Counted from the stretch's first letter, positions 37,107 through 46,575 are shown. The stretch: DNA of 64,000 nucleotides from an uncultured bacterium (GCA_905214795.1 CAJMNM010000015.1:1-64000); one strand, 5' to 3'. Program-made: numbers and translations. Notes: generated from the sequence alone by a model not told the origin.

Positions 37107-37367
37107 TATTCTTTATTATAAGATAAGAAAAGACACAATAAAAATGTATTTGTTTGCAAAATATCAGATATAAAATGTTTTTTCTATATTCCTAAACTTT
37201 GTTTTATAACATAAAAAGGGTGTTTAACATTCACTTTTTTTTTTGAAATGTTGTAAGTATAAAAAAAAAGTTATTTATTTGCAATATCAAAACCTAATCG
37301 AATTATAAACCTTAAAAACAGAATTGCCTATCGGAACAAGCTTACTTCATTATAAAGAAGAATAAAT
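37107..37367. other. AT-rich leader region of the ECF sigma gene
   Basis: No gene is seen. TTTATTTG (37274-37281) is one mismatch from the -7 consensus, with GTTG 20 bp upstream as a weak -33. Long A and T runs make the region very AT-rich. Confidence 0.4.
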
Positions 37368-37961
37368 ATGGAGAGTATAAACCGTATGACTGATGATGCA
37401 TTGGTCAGACTCTATGCCGAAGGCAATAATAGCGCGTTTGATGTCTTGTTAGATAGATACGAGCAACGTATTTTTTCATATATCAGTTTTATTGTACACA
37501 ATCAGGAAGTTGCTGAAGATATTTTTCAGGAAACCTTTATGAAGGCTATTGTTACAATTCAGCAGGGTAGATATACAGAAAACGGACGTTTTCAAGCATG
37601 GTTGACCCGTATAGCTCATAATCTTATTATTGATTTTTTCCGTCAGTGTAAGAATGAGAATTGTGTGTCAAACGACGATGTAGAGTATGATTTGTTTAAT
37701 GACGTAAAGCTTTCAGAAACAACCATTGAAATGAAAATGGTGAAAGATCAGACTCTTGATGATGTGAGATTACTCGTTGAGAACTTGCCGCAAAATCAGA
37801 AGGAAGTTGTTTATATGCGGTATTATCAAGAACTTTCATTTAAAGAAATTGCAGAAGCTACGGGGGTAAGTATCAATACAGCACTTGGCCGGATGCGCTA
37901 TGCCTTATTGAATTTACGTCGTATGGCGGTTTCTCATAATGTTTATTTGGCAATATCTTAA
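37368..37961 (+). CDS. ECF-type RNA polymerase sigma factor
   Basis: The 197-residue protein has sigma region 2 (about 22-90: YEQRIFSYISFIVHNQEVAEDIFQETFMKA, then FQAWLTRIAHNLIIDFFRQ) and region 4 (about 135-185: LPQNQKEVVYMRYYQELSFKEIAEATGVSINTALGRMRYAL). It directs polymerase to an alternative promoter set. No anti-sigma gene follows; instead there is a 43-residue gene at 38031 and then rpe from its own promoter. This resembles the sigma factors in Bacteroidales that are not tied to a TonB-dependent transporter. Confidence 0.92.
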   Translation: MESINRMTDDALVRLYAEGNNSAFDVLLDRYEQRIFSYISFIVHNQEVAEDIFQETFMKAIVTIQQGRYTENGRFQAWLTRIAHNLIIDFFRQCKNENCVSNDDVEYDLFNDVKLSETTIEMKMVKDQTLDDVRLLVENLPQNQKEVVYMRYYQELSFKEIAEATGVSINTALGRMRYALLNLRRMAVSHNVYLAIS

Positions 37962-38030
37962 AAAAACGTTCTGCATATATACTAAACAAAGGATTATGGC
38001 GTTATAAAGGTAACAAATAATGAAGAGCCT

Positions 38031-38162
38031 ATGGACGCATTGTTACCTGACACCATGTTGCATCCTTCAAGAAAGACCATTGCCTTTCTGAAATTGTTTG
38101 CCCGTAATTATCGTGAAGTAGAAACGCCGGACGGTGAATTTGCCCGTATGATTTTAAAGTAG
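38031..38162 (+). CDS. Small protein (43 aa) downstream of the sigma factor
   Basis: ATG 38031 opens a 43-codon frame: MDALLPDTMLHPSRKTIAFL, then KLFARNYREVETPDGEFARM and a short end. The PS..TI..LK.FA..YR pattern looks like small conserved proteins I know to recur in Bacteroidales. It begins 69 bp after the sigma gene stop and ends just before the rpe promoter, so it probably shares the sigma factor transcript. Basic and amphipathic, it could bind the sigma factor or RNA, but no function can be assigned. Confidence 0.6.
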   Translation: MDALLPDTMLHPSRKTIAFLKLFARNYREVETPDGEFARMILK

Positions 38163-38186
38163 TATTCTGTATTTGTTCGATGTGGT

Positions 38187-38218
38187 TTTGTGCATGTCGG
38201 ATGAATTCATTACATTTG
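38187..38218 (+). promoter_or_regulatory. Bacteroidales promoter for rpe-comEC
   Basis: TTTG (38187-38190), 20 bp, TACATTTG (38211-38218): a perfect match. It overlaps the longest rpe frame (start 38173), so rpe must start further down. Confidence 0.85.
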
Positions 38219-38250
38219 CATATTATAATGTGCAAAAAATGCAGGGTACT

Positions 38251-38901
38251 ATGAGAACAATGGTAGCGCCTTCGTTGTTATCGGCTAATTTTGCCGATTT
38301 GAAGGCTGAAATGGATATGATCAACCGCAGCGAGTGTGACTGGCTGCATATTGACATCATGGACGGAGTTTTTGTTCCTAATATTTCATTTGGTTTTCCG
38401 GTATTGAAATATGTGGCACAGCTTTGCCGTAAGCCGCTTGATGTGCATTTGATGATCGTACAGCCTGAAAAGTTTATCAACGAAGTAAAGGCATTGGGTG
38501 CCTATACCATGAATGTACATTATGAAGCTTGTCCGCATCTTCATCGTGTGATTCAGCAAATAAAGGAAGCAGGGATGAAGGCTGGAGTTACATTGAATCC
38601 TTCTACACCGGTATGCTTGCTGGAGGATATTATTCGTGATGTAGACCTTGTGATGTTGATGTCTGTCAATCCCGGATTCGGTGGTCAGAAGTTTATTCCA
38701 CATACTTTAGATAAAGTTCGTGCGTTGCGAGAAATGATAAAGCGTACGGGTTCGCATGCCTTGATAGAGGTTGATGGTGGAGTAAATCGTGAGACCGGAG
38801 AACAATTGCGAAAAGCCGGAGTTGATATTCTTGTGGCGGGTAGTGCGGTGTTTAAGGCTGCTGATCCGACAGAGGAAATTCACGTTTTGAAAAACATTTG
38901 A
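38251..38901 (+). CDS. rpe: Ribulose-phosphate 3-epimerase
   Basis: From ATG 38251 the product has 216 residues and opens MRTMVAPSLLSANFADLKAE, the standard Rpe start. Metal/active-site residues are His33 and Asp35 in HIDIMDG, the His in DVHLMI, and the Asp in IEVDGGVN; MSVNPGFGGQKF is the phosphate-binding loop. It interconverts ribulose-5-P and xylulose-5-P in the pentose phosphate pathway. Starts at 38239 and 38260 are alternatives; starts upstream of the promoter at 38187-38218 are excluded. The stop overlaps the comEC start. Confidence 0.95.
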   Translation: MRTMVAPSLLSANFADLKAEMDMINRSECDWLHIDIMDGVFVPNISFGFPVLKYVAQLCRKPLDVHLMIVQPEKFINEVKALGAYTMNVHYEACPHLHRVIQQIKEAGMKAGVTLNPSTPVCLLEDIIRDVDLVMLMSVNPGFGGQKFIPHTLDKVRALREMIKRTGSHALIEVDGGVNRETGEQLRKAGVDILVAGSAVFKAADPTEEIHVLKNI

Positions 38902-41045
38902 ATGCCAAGCTGACATTTGCCGAGCGTATTGGCAGGTATCCGTTCCTGCGTTTAGCCATACCGTTGATAGTCGGTATGACGAGTGCTGCTGTTTGTTCCG
39001 ATTGGGGCGGAATATTATTGTCATGGTCATTTTTGATTGTTGGTTTTATATGCCTTTTTCTCCTGTTTGGAGTTTTGTTTTTTATTCGTTGTCGTTTGCA
39101 GCTAGTCGAAAGATGTAATTTTTTCGGTGAAGGCATCATATTATTCTTTTTTCTGTTTGGTTTTTTGCATTATCAGCTGGCTTGTCGACGTATGACAGTA
39201 GATTGGCCAGAATGCAAGGAAACATATAGGGCTTTATTGGTTGCTTCTCCAGAAATAAAGCCACGCAGCGTTTCGTGTGAAGCTTTGGTTTTACCGGATG
39301 GGAATGAACGGTTGGATTGGCGGTCAGCGCCAAAGGTAATGTTGGTCTTTCGGAAGAGCGAGCATACAGAGTTATTGTATGTTGGTAAAGAATTGGTTTT
39401 TAAAGAACAAATAAAAGTTCCGGTCAATCGTGGGAATCCTGATGAATTTGATTATGCCCGTTTCCTTTTCAATCGAGGGGTCTCCGGACAGGTCTTGCTT
39501 TGGGATACAACTTGGCAGATTTGTTCTTCTGATGAGATAGTTAGTGATATTCCTTTAACTGTCAGACTGAAGATAAAAGCACAACAATGGCGTGACAGAT
39601 TGTTGTCACGATATAAATCGGCGGGCCTTTCGGGGGATGAATTCGCCTTGTATTCGGCCATGACATTAGGTGACCGTTCAGAAATGCCTCAATCTTTGAG
39701 ACAGATTTATGCTGCTGCCGGCGTCAGTCATGTGTTGGCTTTGTCAGGATTACATCTATGCTATCTGGTTGCTTTATTTGGTTATGTGTTAAAACGTTTT
39801 GTTCGTCAGCGGGTGATTTATATAGTAGGTAATCTGGTGGCTATCGCATTGGTGTGGTGCTTCTGTCTGTTGGCCGGTATGCCGTCATCATTAGTAAGAG
39901 CTTCATTGATGTATAGCTTGATGCTGTTGGGAACATTGGCTGAACGGAAAGGATTCTCTGTTAATTCCTTGGCCGCATCGGCTTTTCTGATGTTATGCCT
40001 TTGTCCGCTGTGGCTTTTTGATGTTAGTTTTCAGCTTTCTTTTCTGGCCATGTGTGGTATATTAGGATTAGGAGATGTAAGATTACCGCTGTTTATACAA
40101 CGTTACAAACCTTTACGTTTTATATCAGAAAGCTTGTTAATGTCATTTAAAGCCCAGTTGGCAACATCGCCTTTGGTTGCTGGTCTTTTTCATACTTTCT
40201 CGCCTTATTCGGCTTTGTCCACTTTGTTATTAACTCCGTTTACTGCAATATTATTGTTCAGCATGCCGTTTTCCATGTTGCTGACGATTTTACCTGCCGA
40301 TTGGTCCGTAATATGGTTTTCTGGTTTGACCCATGTAATACAGATACAGCATGCAATCCTGGAAGAGCTGGCTGGATGGCCGTTAGCAGTGGTGCAACTT
40401 TATCCTTCAAAGGTCATGCTTATTGTAATTTATTTGTTTTTGATATTATGGTTGTGCCGGCATAATTTAAAATTTACATTTTTTATTTGGAGCGCAGTGT
40501 TGTTGTCTGTTGTGTTTATCGGGGCTTCATGGTATAATGTGGTGTGGAGAATAAAACCGGCATTGATATTTTATAATTGCCCTTCTTGTCCATCTGTTCA
40601 TTTTGTATTGTCTTCAAATAAGTCTTATTTGTTACCTGTATGGCCAGACAGTGTTTTTTGTCGTATGTCTGATATTCGTCGTACATTTTGGGAACGGCGA
40701 CTTACAACTCCTCCGAATATTGTGAGTCAGTGTTATGATGATGGCATTTTGCAGGCAGATAATGGTCTTGTGGGATGTTTGGGACGAACTGTATTGCTTG
40801 CCTTTGATGGACGTTGGAGCGGAGGGTACGCAAAAAAGCCATATCCAATAGATTATTTGTTTATTTGCCGTGGAATGTGTACGTCGCTTAAGGATTTGTC
40901 TCGATTGTTTGTACCTCAAATGGTTGTTTTGGATGCGTCGCTCAGATGGAGTGATCGCAAGTTATATGTTCGGGAATGTGAAACATTGGGTTGGCCGGTT
41001 TATGATATGTCTGTACATGGAGCGTTAAAAGTTCCTTTAAAATGA
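38898..41045 (+). CDS. comEC: ComEC/Rec2-family DNA-uptake channel protein
   Basis: The 715-residue membrane protein has a DUF4131-type N-terminal part with two or three helices, the competence domain (about 240-510; GVSHVLALSGLHL, LVRASLMYSLMLLGTLAERKG), and a C-terminal part that resembles the metallo-beta-lactamase region but lacks the HxHxDH zinc motif. ComEC carries single-stranded DNA across the inner membrane. The only start matching the conserved N-terminus is TTG 38898, which overlaps the rpe stop as TTGA; an ATG at 38902 is out of frame. Other competence genes are not nearby. Confidence 0.9.
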   Translation: MNAKLTFAERIGRYPFLRLAIPLIVGMTSAAVCSDWGGILLSWSFLIVGFICLFLLFGVLFFIRCRLQLVERCNFFGEGIILFFFLFGFLHYQLACRRMTVDWPECKETYRALLVASPEIKPRSVSCEALVLPDGNERLDWRSAPKVMLVFRKSEHTELLYVGKELVFKEQIKVPVNRGNPDEFDYARFLFNRGVSGQVLLWDTTWQICSSDEIVSDIPLTVRLKIKAQQWRDRLLSRYKSAGLSGDEFALYSAMTLGDRSEMPQSLRQIYAAAGVSHVLALSGLHLCYLVALFGYVLKRFVRQRVIYIVGNLVAIALVWCFCLLAGMPSSLVRASLMYSLMLLGTLAERKGFSVNSLAASAFLMLCLCPLWLFDVSFQLSFLAMCGILGLGDVRLPLFIQRYKPLRFISESLLMSFKAQLATSPLVAGLFHTFSPYSALSTLLLTPFTAILLFSMPFSMLLTILPADWSVIWFSGLTHVIQIQHAILEELAGWPLAVVQLYPSKVMLIVIYLFLILWLCRHNLKFTFFIWSAVLLSVVFIGASWYNVVWRIKPALIFYNCPSCPSVHFVLSSNKSYLLPVWPDSVFCRMSDIRRTFWERRLTTPPNIVSQCYDDGILQADNGLVGCLGRTVLLAFDGRWSGGYAKKPYPIDYLFICRGMCTSLKDLSRLFVPQMVVLDASLRWSDRKLYVRECETLGWPVYDMSVHGALKVPLK

Positions 41046-41098
41046 TGGAAACTTAAGTTTTTTCGTATATTTGTACGCTAAAACCAAAACTTCCGTAT

Positions 41099-42142
41099 AT
41101 GCTGGATTTCTTGTTGTCTGACGAAGAATCTCAGACTTTGAGTATGATGATAGACAAGTCCGCCCATGTGTTGGTGACTTGTCATGTGTCACCTGATGGC
41201 GATGCTTTGGGATCAATGTTGGCTTTTTATCATTTTTTGCATCGCAGGGGCAAGAAAGTTACAGCTGTGACACCTAATATTTTTCCTGAGTTTTTAAAAT
41301 GGATGCCTGGAGCTGATGAAATTCTGACGTTTGACAAACAGGCTGATGAGGTGAAAGCTGCTATTTCAGATGTAAATCTCGTTGTGTGTTTGGATTTTAA
41401 TTCACCTGAGCGTCTTGAAGAACTTACAGAAACGGTGGTAGCATTGGATGTACCGATGATTATGATAGACCATCATCCATTTCCGGCTACAGAACGGTTC
41501 AGTTTGTCTATCTCTCATCCGGAAATGTGTGCCACATGTGAATTGCTTTATCGTATATTGGTTCAGATTGATGCACGTGAGCGTATTTCTTATGATGAGG
41601 CTGTTTGTCTTTATACGGGTATGATGACCGATACGGGATGTTTTTCATATAATTCAAATCGGAGTGAAGTATATTGTGTAATAGCCGAATTGTTGGAAAA
41701 AGGCATAGATAAGGACAAAATTTATCGTCAGATTTATTATAGTTATCCGGCTGACCGTTTTCGTTTAATGGGGTATTTGCTTTATGTTAAGATGGAAACT
41801 TTTCCGGAATACCATGCAGCATTGATAACTTTGGAACGTGATGAACAGAAACGTTTTTCATATAAAAAAGGCGATACAGAGGGATTTGTTAATATTCCAT
41901 TACAGATAAAAGGAAATAAATTGTCCATATTTATGCGTGAGAATGCCGAAAATGGAACGATTAGAGTTTCATTGCGTTCAGTTGATGATTTTCCATGTAA
42001 TAAAATGGCAGAAGATTTTTTCCATGGAGGTGGACATCTTAATGCGGCAGGAGGTACATTGGAATGTTCAATGCAGGAAGCCGTAAAACAGGTGCATGAG
42101 GCATTGAAGAAATATGCGCCATTATTGAAATCAGAAGAGTAA
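41099..42142 (+). CDS. nrnA: DHH/DHHA1 phosphoesterase, NrnA-like oligoribonuclease / pAp phosphatase
   Basis: The 347-residue protein has the DHH domain (HVSPDGDALGS at about 30-40, LDFNSPERL, and DHHPF) and a C-terminal DHHA1 domain with GGGHLNAAGG. NrnA degrades short RNA fragments to mononucleotides and can dephosphorylate 3'-phosphoadenosine 5'-phosphate. A perfect -7 box TATATTTG (41066-41073) suggests its own promoter besides read-through from comEC. DUF4827 follows at 28 bp. Confidence 0.92.
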   Translation: MLDFLLSDEESQTLSMMIDKSAHVLVTCHVSPDGDALGSMLAFYHFLHRRGKKVTAVTPNIFPEFLKWMPGADEILTFDKQADEVKAAISDVNLVVCLDFNSPERLEELTETVVALDVPMIMIDHHPFPATERFSLSISHPEMCATCELLYRILVQIDARERISYDEAVCLYTGMMTDTGCFSYNSNRSEVYCVIAELLEKGIDKDKIYRQIYYSYPADRFRLMGYLLYVKMETFPEYHAALITLERDEQKRFSYKKGDTEGFVNIPLQIKGNKLSIFMRENAENGTIRVSLRSVDDFPCNKMAEDFFHGGGHLNAAGGTLECSMQEAVKQVHEALKKYAPLLKSEE

Positions 42143-42170
42143 TAAATAAAAAAATGATAAGATATAAGTT

Positions 42171-42848
42171 ATGAAAAAAATCATATTTATGTTGTTTGCA
42201 ATAGGTTGTCTTTGTGGATTACAAAGTTGTAACGACGATGAAACCTATGCGGAAAAGCGTGAGAAAGAACGTGATGCAATCAGTGCGTTTCTGAAAAGAG
42301 ATGTAGCTATTGTTATGAATGGCGATACATTGATTGATGTGGGAGCGATTAATGTGATAAGCGAAGATCAGTTCTATCGTCAGGATAGTATGACCAATGT
42401 GGCCAATAACGAGTATGTATTGTTCGAAAATACAGGCATATATATGCAGATTGTAAGAAAAGGTACAGGCAGTAAATTGCTTAACGGACAGACAAAAAGT
42501 ATTATTTGCCGTTATGTGGAATATAATATCTTAACAGATGCCATCCAGTCTAACAGTTCTACAGCATATCCCGATATTATGGATGTGACGAATACATACG
42601 GAACGTTTCAAGGTTCATTCAATACCTCAATTAACGGAGGTGGTGTAATGTATAATTATTATGGTTCTAAGGCAGTACCTTCCGGTTGGCTCGTACCGCT
42701 TACTTATATTTGCATTGGACGCCAGATTGATGAGCGTGAAATAGCAAAGGTTAGAATAATAGTACCACATAATCAAGGACATTCTGATGCTTCATCAAAT
42801 GTTTATCCGTGTTTTTATGAGATTTCTTATCAGGAGACTGCTTATTGA
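42171..42848 (+). CDS. DUF4827 lipoprotein
   Basis: The 225-residue protein has a lipoprotein signal (LCGLQSCNDD, with the lipid-acceptor Cys about residue 20) and then a domain matching the Bacteroidales DUF4827 family, with an FKBP-like hint in the central GTGSKLLNGQTKSIICRYVEY and VPLTYICIGRQ stretches. Acidic residues after the Cys favour surface or outer-membrane placement. Its role is unknown. Its stop touches the stop of the converging hemW with no gap. Confidence 0.85.
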   Translation: MKKIIFMLFAIGCLCGLQSCNDDETYAEKREKERDAISAFLKRDVAIVMNGDTLIDVGAINVISEDQFYRQDSMTNVANNEYVLFENTGIYMQIVRKGTGSKLLNGQTKSIICRYVEYNILTDAIQSNSSTAYPDIMDVTNTYGTFQGSFNTSINGGGVMYNYYGSKAVPSGWLVPLTYICIGRQIDEREIAKVRIIVPHNQGHSDASSNVYPCFYEISYQETAY

Positions 42849-44042
42849 TTAGTCTTCGACATATAGTAAGTCGCTGATGATGCCATCCGAAAGGAATAGA
42901 CCGCGACGTGTGAGTTTGAGCAAGCCTTCAGGGGCTTGCTCGTTTTGTTTTGTCAGAATCATGTGTCCGGAATCGAGATAAGGTTTAGCCATACGTAAGC
43001 AATAGGCCGTCAATTTATCACCGAATTTTTCTTTCATGATATGAATGTCTGCTCCCCAACATGTACGTAGAGAGGTAAGTATAAAGTCATTGTAGCGGGT
43101 GGATAGTGAGAGTTCCTCTTTTTCAATCCAGCTGGCGTTAAAAAAATCTGTCGGACTTTGACAAACATTAACCATATTGATATAAGTTGTCAGGTCAGGA
43201 GTGTTCCATTGTCTGCTCAGTCCGTCAAAAGAATGTGCCGATGGTCCGCAGCCTAAATAAGGAATATTCATCCAATAACTGGAATTGTGTCGTGAACGGA
43301 AACCGGGACGGGCGAAATTGGATATTTCGTAATGTTCAAAACCGTCTGATGTAAGACGGTCGATAAGTAGGCTGTACATTGCAAGGCTGGTTTCATCTTC
43401 AATCTCCTTTACGAGTTCTTTTTCTTTCATTTTCCACAGTGGAGTTCCTTCTTCATAAATGAGCGCGTAGCCTGAGATGTGAGGGGTATGAAGTGAGATG
43501 GCCTGGGTAATATCTTCTTCCCATTCAGACAATGTTTCTTGAGGAAGTCCGTAAATAAGATCAATACTGATATTGGTCAGCCCCGCATCCTGGCATCGTT
43601 TGACTGCTTCAATGGCTTCTTTTCCGTTGTGTCTTCTTTTGAGAAAATGCAGACGTTTGTCATCAAAAGTCTGTATGCCCATACTGAGCCGGTTAAAAGG
43701 GAGTTTTCTAAGTTCTTTTATACGCTGCTCTGATAAATCGTCAGGATTAGCCTCAAGAGTGATTTCAGCGTCATTGCTGACATCATATTCCTTATATATA
43801 GTATTTAAAATCTGTTCCAGTTGACAACAATTCAGTTGTGAGGGTGTTCCTCCTCCGAAATAAATTGTATGGATGGGCGGTAAATGACCGGCAGAGTGGG
43901 GAAGATAGCCGGCACGGAATTTTAATTCACGGATAAGTGCATTGACATATGATGTCCGATCTTTAAGTCGGGTAGTAGAATAGAAGTCACAGTAAATACA
44001 ACGGCTTTCGCAGAATGGAATATGAATATACAAACCGGCCAT
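42849..44042 (-). CDS. hemW: Radical SAM heme chaperone HemW
   Basis: Starting at ATG 44042 (MAGLYIHIPFCESRCIYCDF) the protein has 397 residues. The CxxxCxxC cluster motif, the GGGTPSQL loop, and the C-terminal HemW domain (EELSLSTRYNDFILTSLRTCWG) are visible. HemW resembles the anaerobic coproporphyrinogen III oxidase but acts as a heme carrier to respiratory enzymes. The longer frame from 44114 begins upstream of the -7 box at 44069-44076, so the shorter start is used. Confidence 0.93.
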   Translation of the reverse strand: MAGLYIHIPFCESRCIYCDFYSTTRLKDRTSYVNALIRELKFRAGYLPHSAGHLPPIHTIYFGGGTPSQLNCCQLEQILNTIYKEYDVSNDAEITLEANPDDLSEQRIKELRKLPFNRLSMGIQTFDDKRLHFLKRRHNGKEAIEAVKRCQDAGLTNISIDLIYGLPQETLSEWEEDITQAISLHTPHISGYALIYEEGTPLWKMKEKELVKEIEDETSLAMYSLLIDRLTSDGFEHYEISNFARPGFRSRHNSSYWMNIPYLGCGPSAHSFDGLSRQWNTPDLTTYINMVNVCQSPTDFFNASWIEKEELSLSTRYNDFILTSLRTCWGADIHIMKEKFGDKLTAYCLRMAKPYLDSGHMILTKQNEQAPEGLLKLTRRGLFLSDGIISDLLYVED

Positions 44043-44068
44043 AAAAAGTATTTTTATTTTCTTATCAG

Positions 44069-44076
44069 CAAAGTTA
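44069..44076 (-). promoter_or_regulatory. -7 promoter box for hemW
   Basis: TAACTTTG on the minus strand is a perfect -7 match, 27 bp before the chosen start; no TTTG at -33 is clear. Confidence 0.5.
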
Positions 44077-44201
44077 CGATAAAAAAGTTTGTTGTACTTC
44101 ATGTTGAATAACATAAGTAACTAAAGACAGATAAAATTGTATTTATGGTCTATTTTTATTAAATTTCGTCCCGAATTTTTGTAATCTTAAAAAGTAATAC
44201 A

Positions 44202-46361
44202 ATGAAAGTTTATCAAACTAATGAGATTAAAAACATAGCCCTTTTGGGAAATGACGGTTCTGGTAAAACTACGTTAACAGAGGCTATGTTGTTTGAAAGT
44301 GGCCTTATCAAGCGTCGTGGACGCATTACAGCAAAAAATACGGTGAGTGATTATTTTCCGGTGGAGCAGGAGTATGGATATTCTGTATTTTCAACTGTAT
44401 TTCATGTAGAATGGAATAATAAGAAACTCAATATTATAGATTGTCCGGGATCGGATGATTTCGTAGGTAGTGCGCTGACTGCCCTTAACGTTACAGATAC
44501 TGCTATTCTTTTATTGAATGGTCAGTATGGTCCGGAAGTTGGTACGCAGAATCATTTCAGATATACCGAGAAATTAGGTAAGCCGGTGATTTTCTTGGTC
44601 AACCAGTTGGATGACGAAAAATGCGATTATGATTCAATTCTGGAACAACTGATTTCTATTTATGGCAATAAAGTAGTACCAGTGCAATATCCGATTGAAA
44701 CAGGTCCTAATTTCAATGCATTGATTGACGTTCTGTTAATGAAGAAATATTCGTGGGGACCGGATGGCGGTGCGCCTACAATCGAAGACATTCCGGCTGA
44801 TCAGATGGAAAAGGCTATGGAAATGCATAAGGCTTTGGTTGAGGCCGCTGCTGAGAATGATGAATCTTTGATGGAGAAGTTCTTTGAAAGTGAGACCTTG
44901 ACAGAAGATGAGATGCGTGAAGGTATCCGTAAAGGATTGGCTGCCCGTAGTATGTTCCCTGTATTTTGTGTTTGTGCCGGAAAAGATATGGGTGTAAGAC
45001 GCCTGATGGAATTCTTGGGTAATGTTGTACCTTTTGTTGATGAAATGCCAAAAGTACACAATACACGTGGTATGGAAGTCGTTCCGGATTCTAATGGTCC
45101 TACTTCTTTGTACTTTTTTAAGACCGGAGTAGAACCTCATATTGGAGAGGTACAATATTTCAAGGTAATGAGTGGTAAGGTTCATGAGGGTGATGATTTG
45201 AATAATGCAGACCGTGGCTCAAAGGAAAGAATGTCACAATTGTTTGTTTGTGCTGGTGCGAATCGTATAAAGGTTGAGGAACTTGTTGCCGGTGATATCG
45301 GTTGTACAGTTAAACTGAAAGACGTAAAGACCGGTAATACCTTGAATGATAAGAATTGTGAGAATCGTTTTAACTTCATCAAATATCCGAATCCTAAATA
45401 TACACGTGCCGTGAAGGCTGCCAACGAGGCTGAGACGGAGAAGATGATGAATGCTTTGAATCGTATGCGCGAAGAAGATCCTACGTGGGTTGTGGAGCAA
45501 AGCAAAGAATTGCGTCAGATTTTGGTTCATGGTCAGGGTGAATTCCATTTGCGTACGTTGAAATGGCGTATGGAAAACAATGAGAAAATAAATATTGTTT
45601 TCTATGAGCCGCGTATACCTTATCGTGAAACCATTACAAAGGCAGCCCGTGCAGATTACCGTCATAAAAAGCAGTCTGGTGGTGCAGGACAGTTTGGTGA
45701 GGTGCATTTGATTGTAGAACCCTATTATGAAGGAATGCCCGATCCGGACGTTTATAAATTCAATGGTCAGGAATACCGTATTAATGTGAAGAATAAAGAG
45801 GAAGTACCATTGGAGTGGGGTGGTAAGTTAGTCTTTATCAATGCGGTTGTCGGCGGTGCGATTGATGCCCGTTTCATGCCGGCTATTTTGAAGGGTGTTA
45901 TGCAACGCATGGAGCAAGGACCGTTGACCGGAAGTTATGCGCGTGATGTGCGTGTGATTGTTTATGACGGAAAGATGCATCCTGTAGATTCTAATGAATT
46001 GTCATTTATGTTGGCTGGTAGAAATGCGTTCAGTATGGCGTTTAAAGATGCCGGTCCAAAGATTCTTGAACCGATTTATGACGTAGAAGTATTTGTGCCG
46101 AGCGACAAGATGGGAGATGTGATGAGTGACCTGCAGGGACGTCGAGGTATGATTATGGGTATGACCAGTGAGAATGGTTATGAGAAGCTGGTTGCAAAGG
46201 TGCCGTTGAAGGAGCTTTCAAACTATAGTACTTCGTTGAGTTCAATTACAGGTGGACGGGCTTCTTTCATTATGAAGTTTGCAAGTTATGAGCTTGTTCC
46301 GTCTGATGTACAAGAAAAACTGATGAAAGACTTTGAAGCTGCTCAGGCTAAGGACGAATAA
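44202..46361 (+). CDS. fusA2: EF-G paralogue (EF-G2) with altered GTPase motifs
   Basis: The 719-residue protein has all EF-G domains: G domain (1-270), domain II, III, IV (SGGAGQFGEVHLIVEP) and V (LQGRRGMIMGM). The P-loop GNDGSGKTT (16-24) is kept. Three changes matter: switch I reads EQEYGYS (55-61) instead of EQERGIT; the G3 motif reads DCPGSDDF (80-87), so the catalytic His after DxPG is Ser84; and the G4 motif is NQLD (134-137) instead of NKxD. This pattern fits the EF-G2 described in Bacteroides thetaiotaomicron, which translocates without GTP hydrolysis and helps in starvation and gut growth. It is monocistronic and far from rpsL/rpsG. Confidence 0.92.
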   Translation: MKVYQTNEIKNIALLGNDGSGKTTLTEAMLFESGLIKRRGRITAKNTVSDYFPVEQEYGYSVFSTVFHVEWNNKKLNIIDCPGSDDFVGSALTALNVTDTAILLLNGQYGPEVGTQNHFRYTEKLGKPVIFLVNQLDDEKCDYDSILEQLISIYGNKVVPVQYPIETGPNFNALIDVLLMKKYSWGPDGGAPTIEDIPADQMEKAMEMHKALVEAAAENDESLMEKFFESETLTEDEMREGIRKGLAARSMFPVFCVCAGKDMGVRRLMEFLGNVVPFVDEMPKVHNTRGMEVVPDSNGPTSLYFFKTGVEPHIGEVQYFKVMSGKVHEGDDLNNADRGSKERMSQLFVCAGANRIKVEELVAGDIGCTVKLKDVKTGNTLNDKNCENRFNFIKYPNPKYTRAVKAANEAETEKMMNALNRMREEDPTWVVEQSKELRQILVHGQGEFHLRTLKWRMENNEKINIVFYEPRIPYRETITKAARADYRHKKQSGGAGQFGEVHLIVEPYYEGMPDPDVYKFNGQEYRINVKNKEEVPLEWGGKLVFINAVVGGAIDARFMPAILKGVMQRMEQGPLTGSYARDVRVIVYDGKMHPVDSNELSFMLAGRNAFSMAFKDAGPKILEPIYDVEVFVPSDKMGDVMSDLQGRRGMIMGMTSENGYEKLVAKVPLKELSNYSTSLSSITGGRASFIMKFASYELVPSDVQEKLMKDFEAAQAKDE

Positions 46362-46393
46362 GATTTCCGGGATTAATAAATAAATGTGATAGG

Positions 46394-46430
46394 AGAGTGG
46401 ATATGCCAATGGAGTATATCCACTCTTTTG
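46394..46430 (+). terminator. Terminator after the EF-G paralogue
   Basis: AGAGTGGATAT (46394-46404) pairs with ATATCCACTCT (46416-46426), followed by TTTG and T-rich sequence. Confidence 0.8.
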
Positions 46431-46537
46431 TTGTTTTTAATAGATATGTCTGCTATAATATGAGATCTGTTTTAAAAAGACTACCCTTATTGCTTTTTGA
46501 GAAGTTGTCTTTTATCCAAAGAAAGTATATTAAAAGT

Positions 46538-46575
46538 CAGCGGACCATATCATCTAAAAATGATATGGTCCGCTG
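46538..46575 (-). terminator. Terminator after the M16 peptidase
   Basis: CAGCGGACCATATCAT (46538-46553) and ATGATATGGTCCGCTG (46560-46575) form a perfect 16 bp stem with a 6-base loop, just past the minus-strand gene. Confidence 0.8.
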
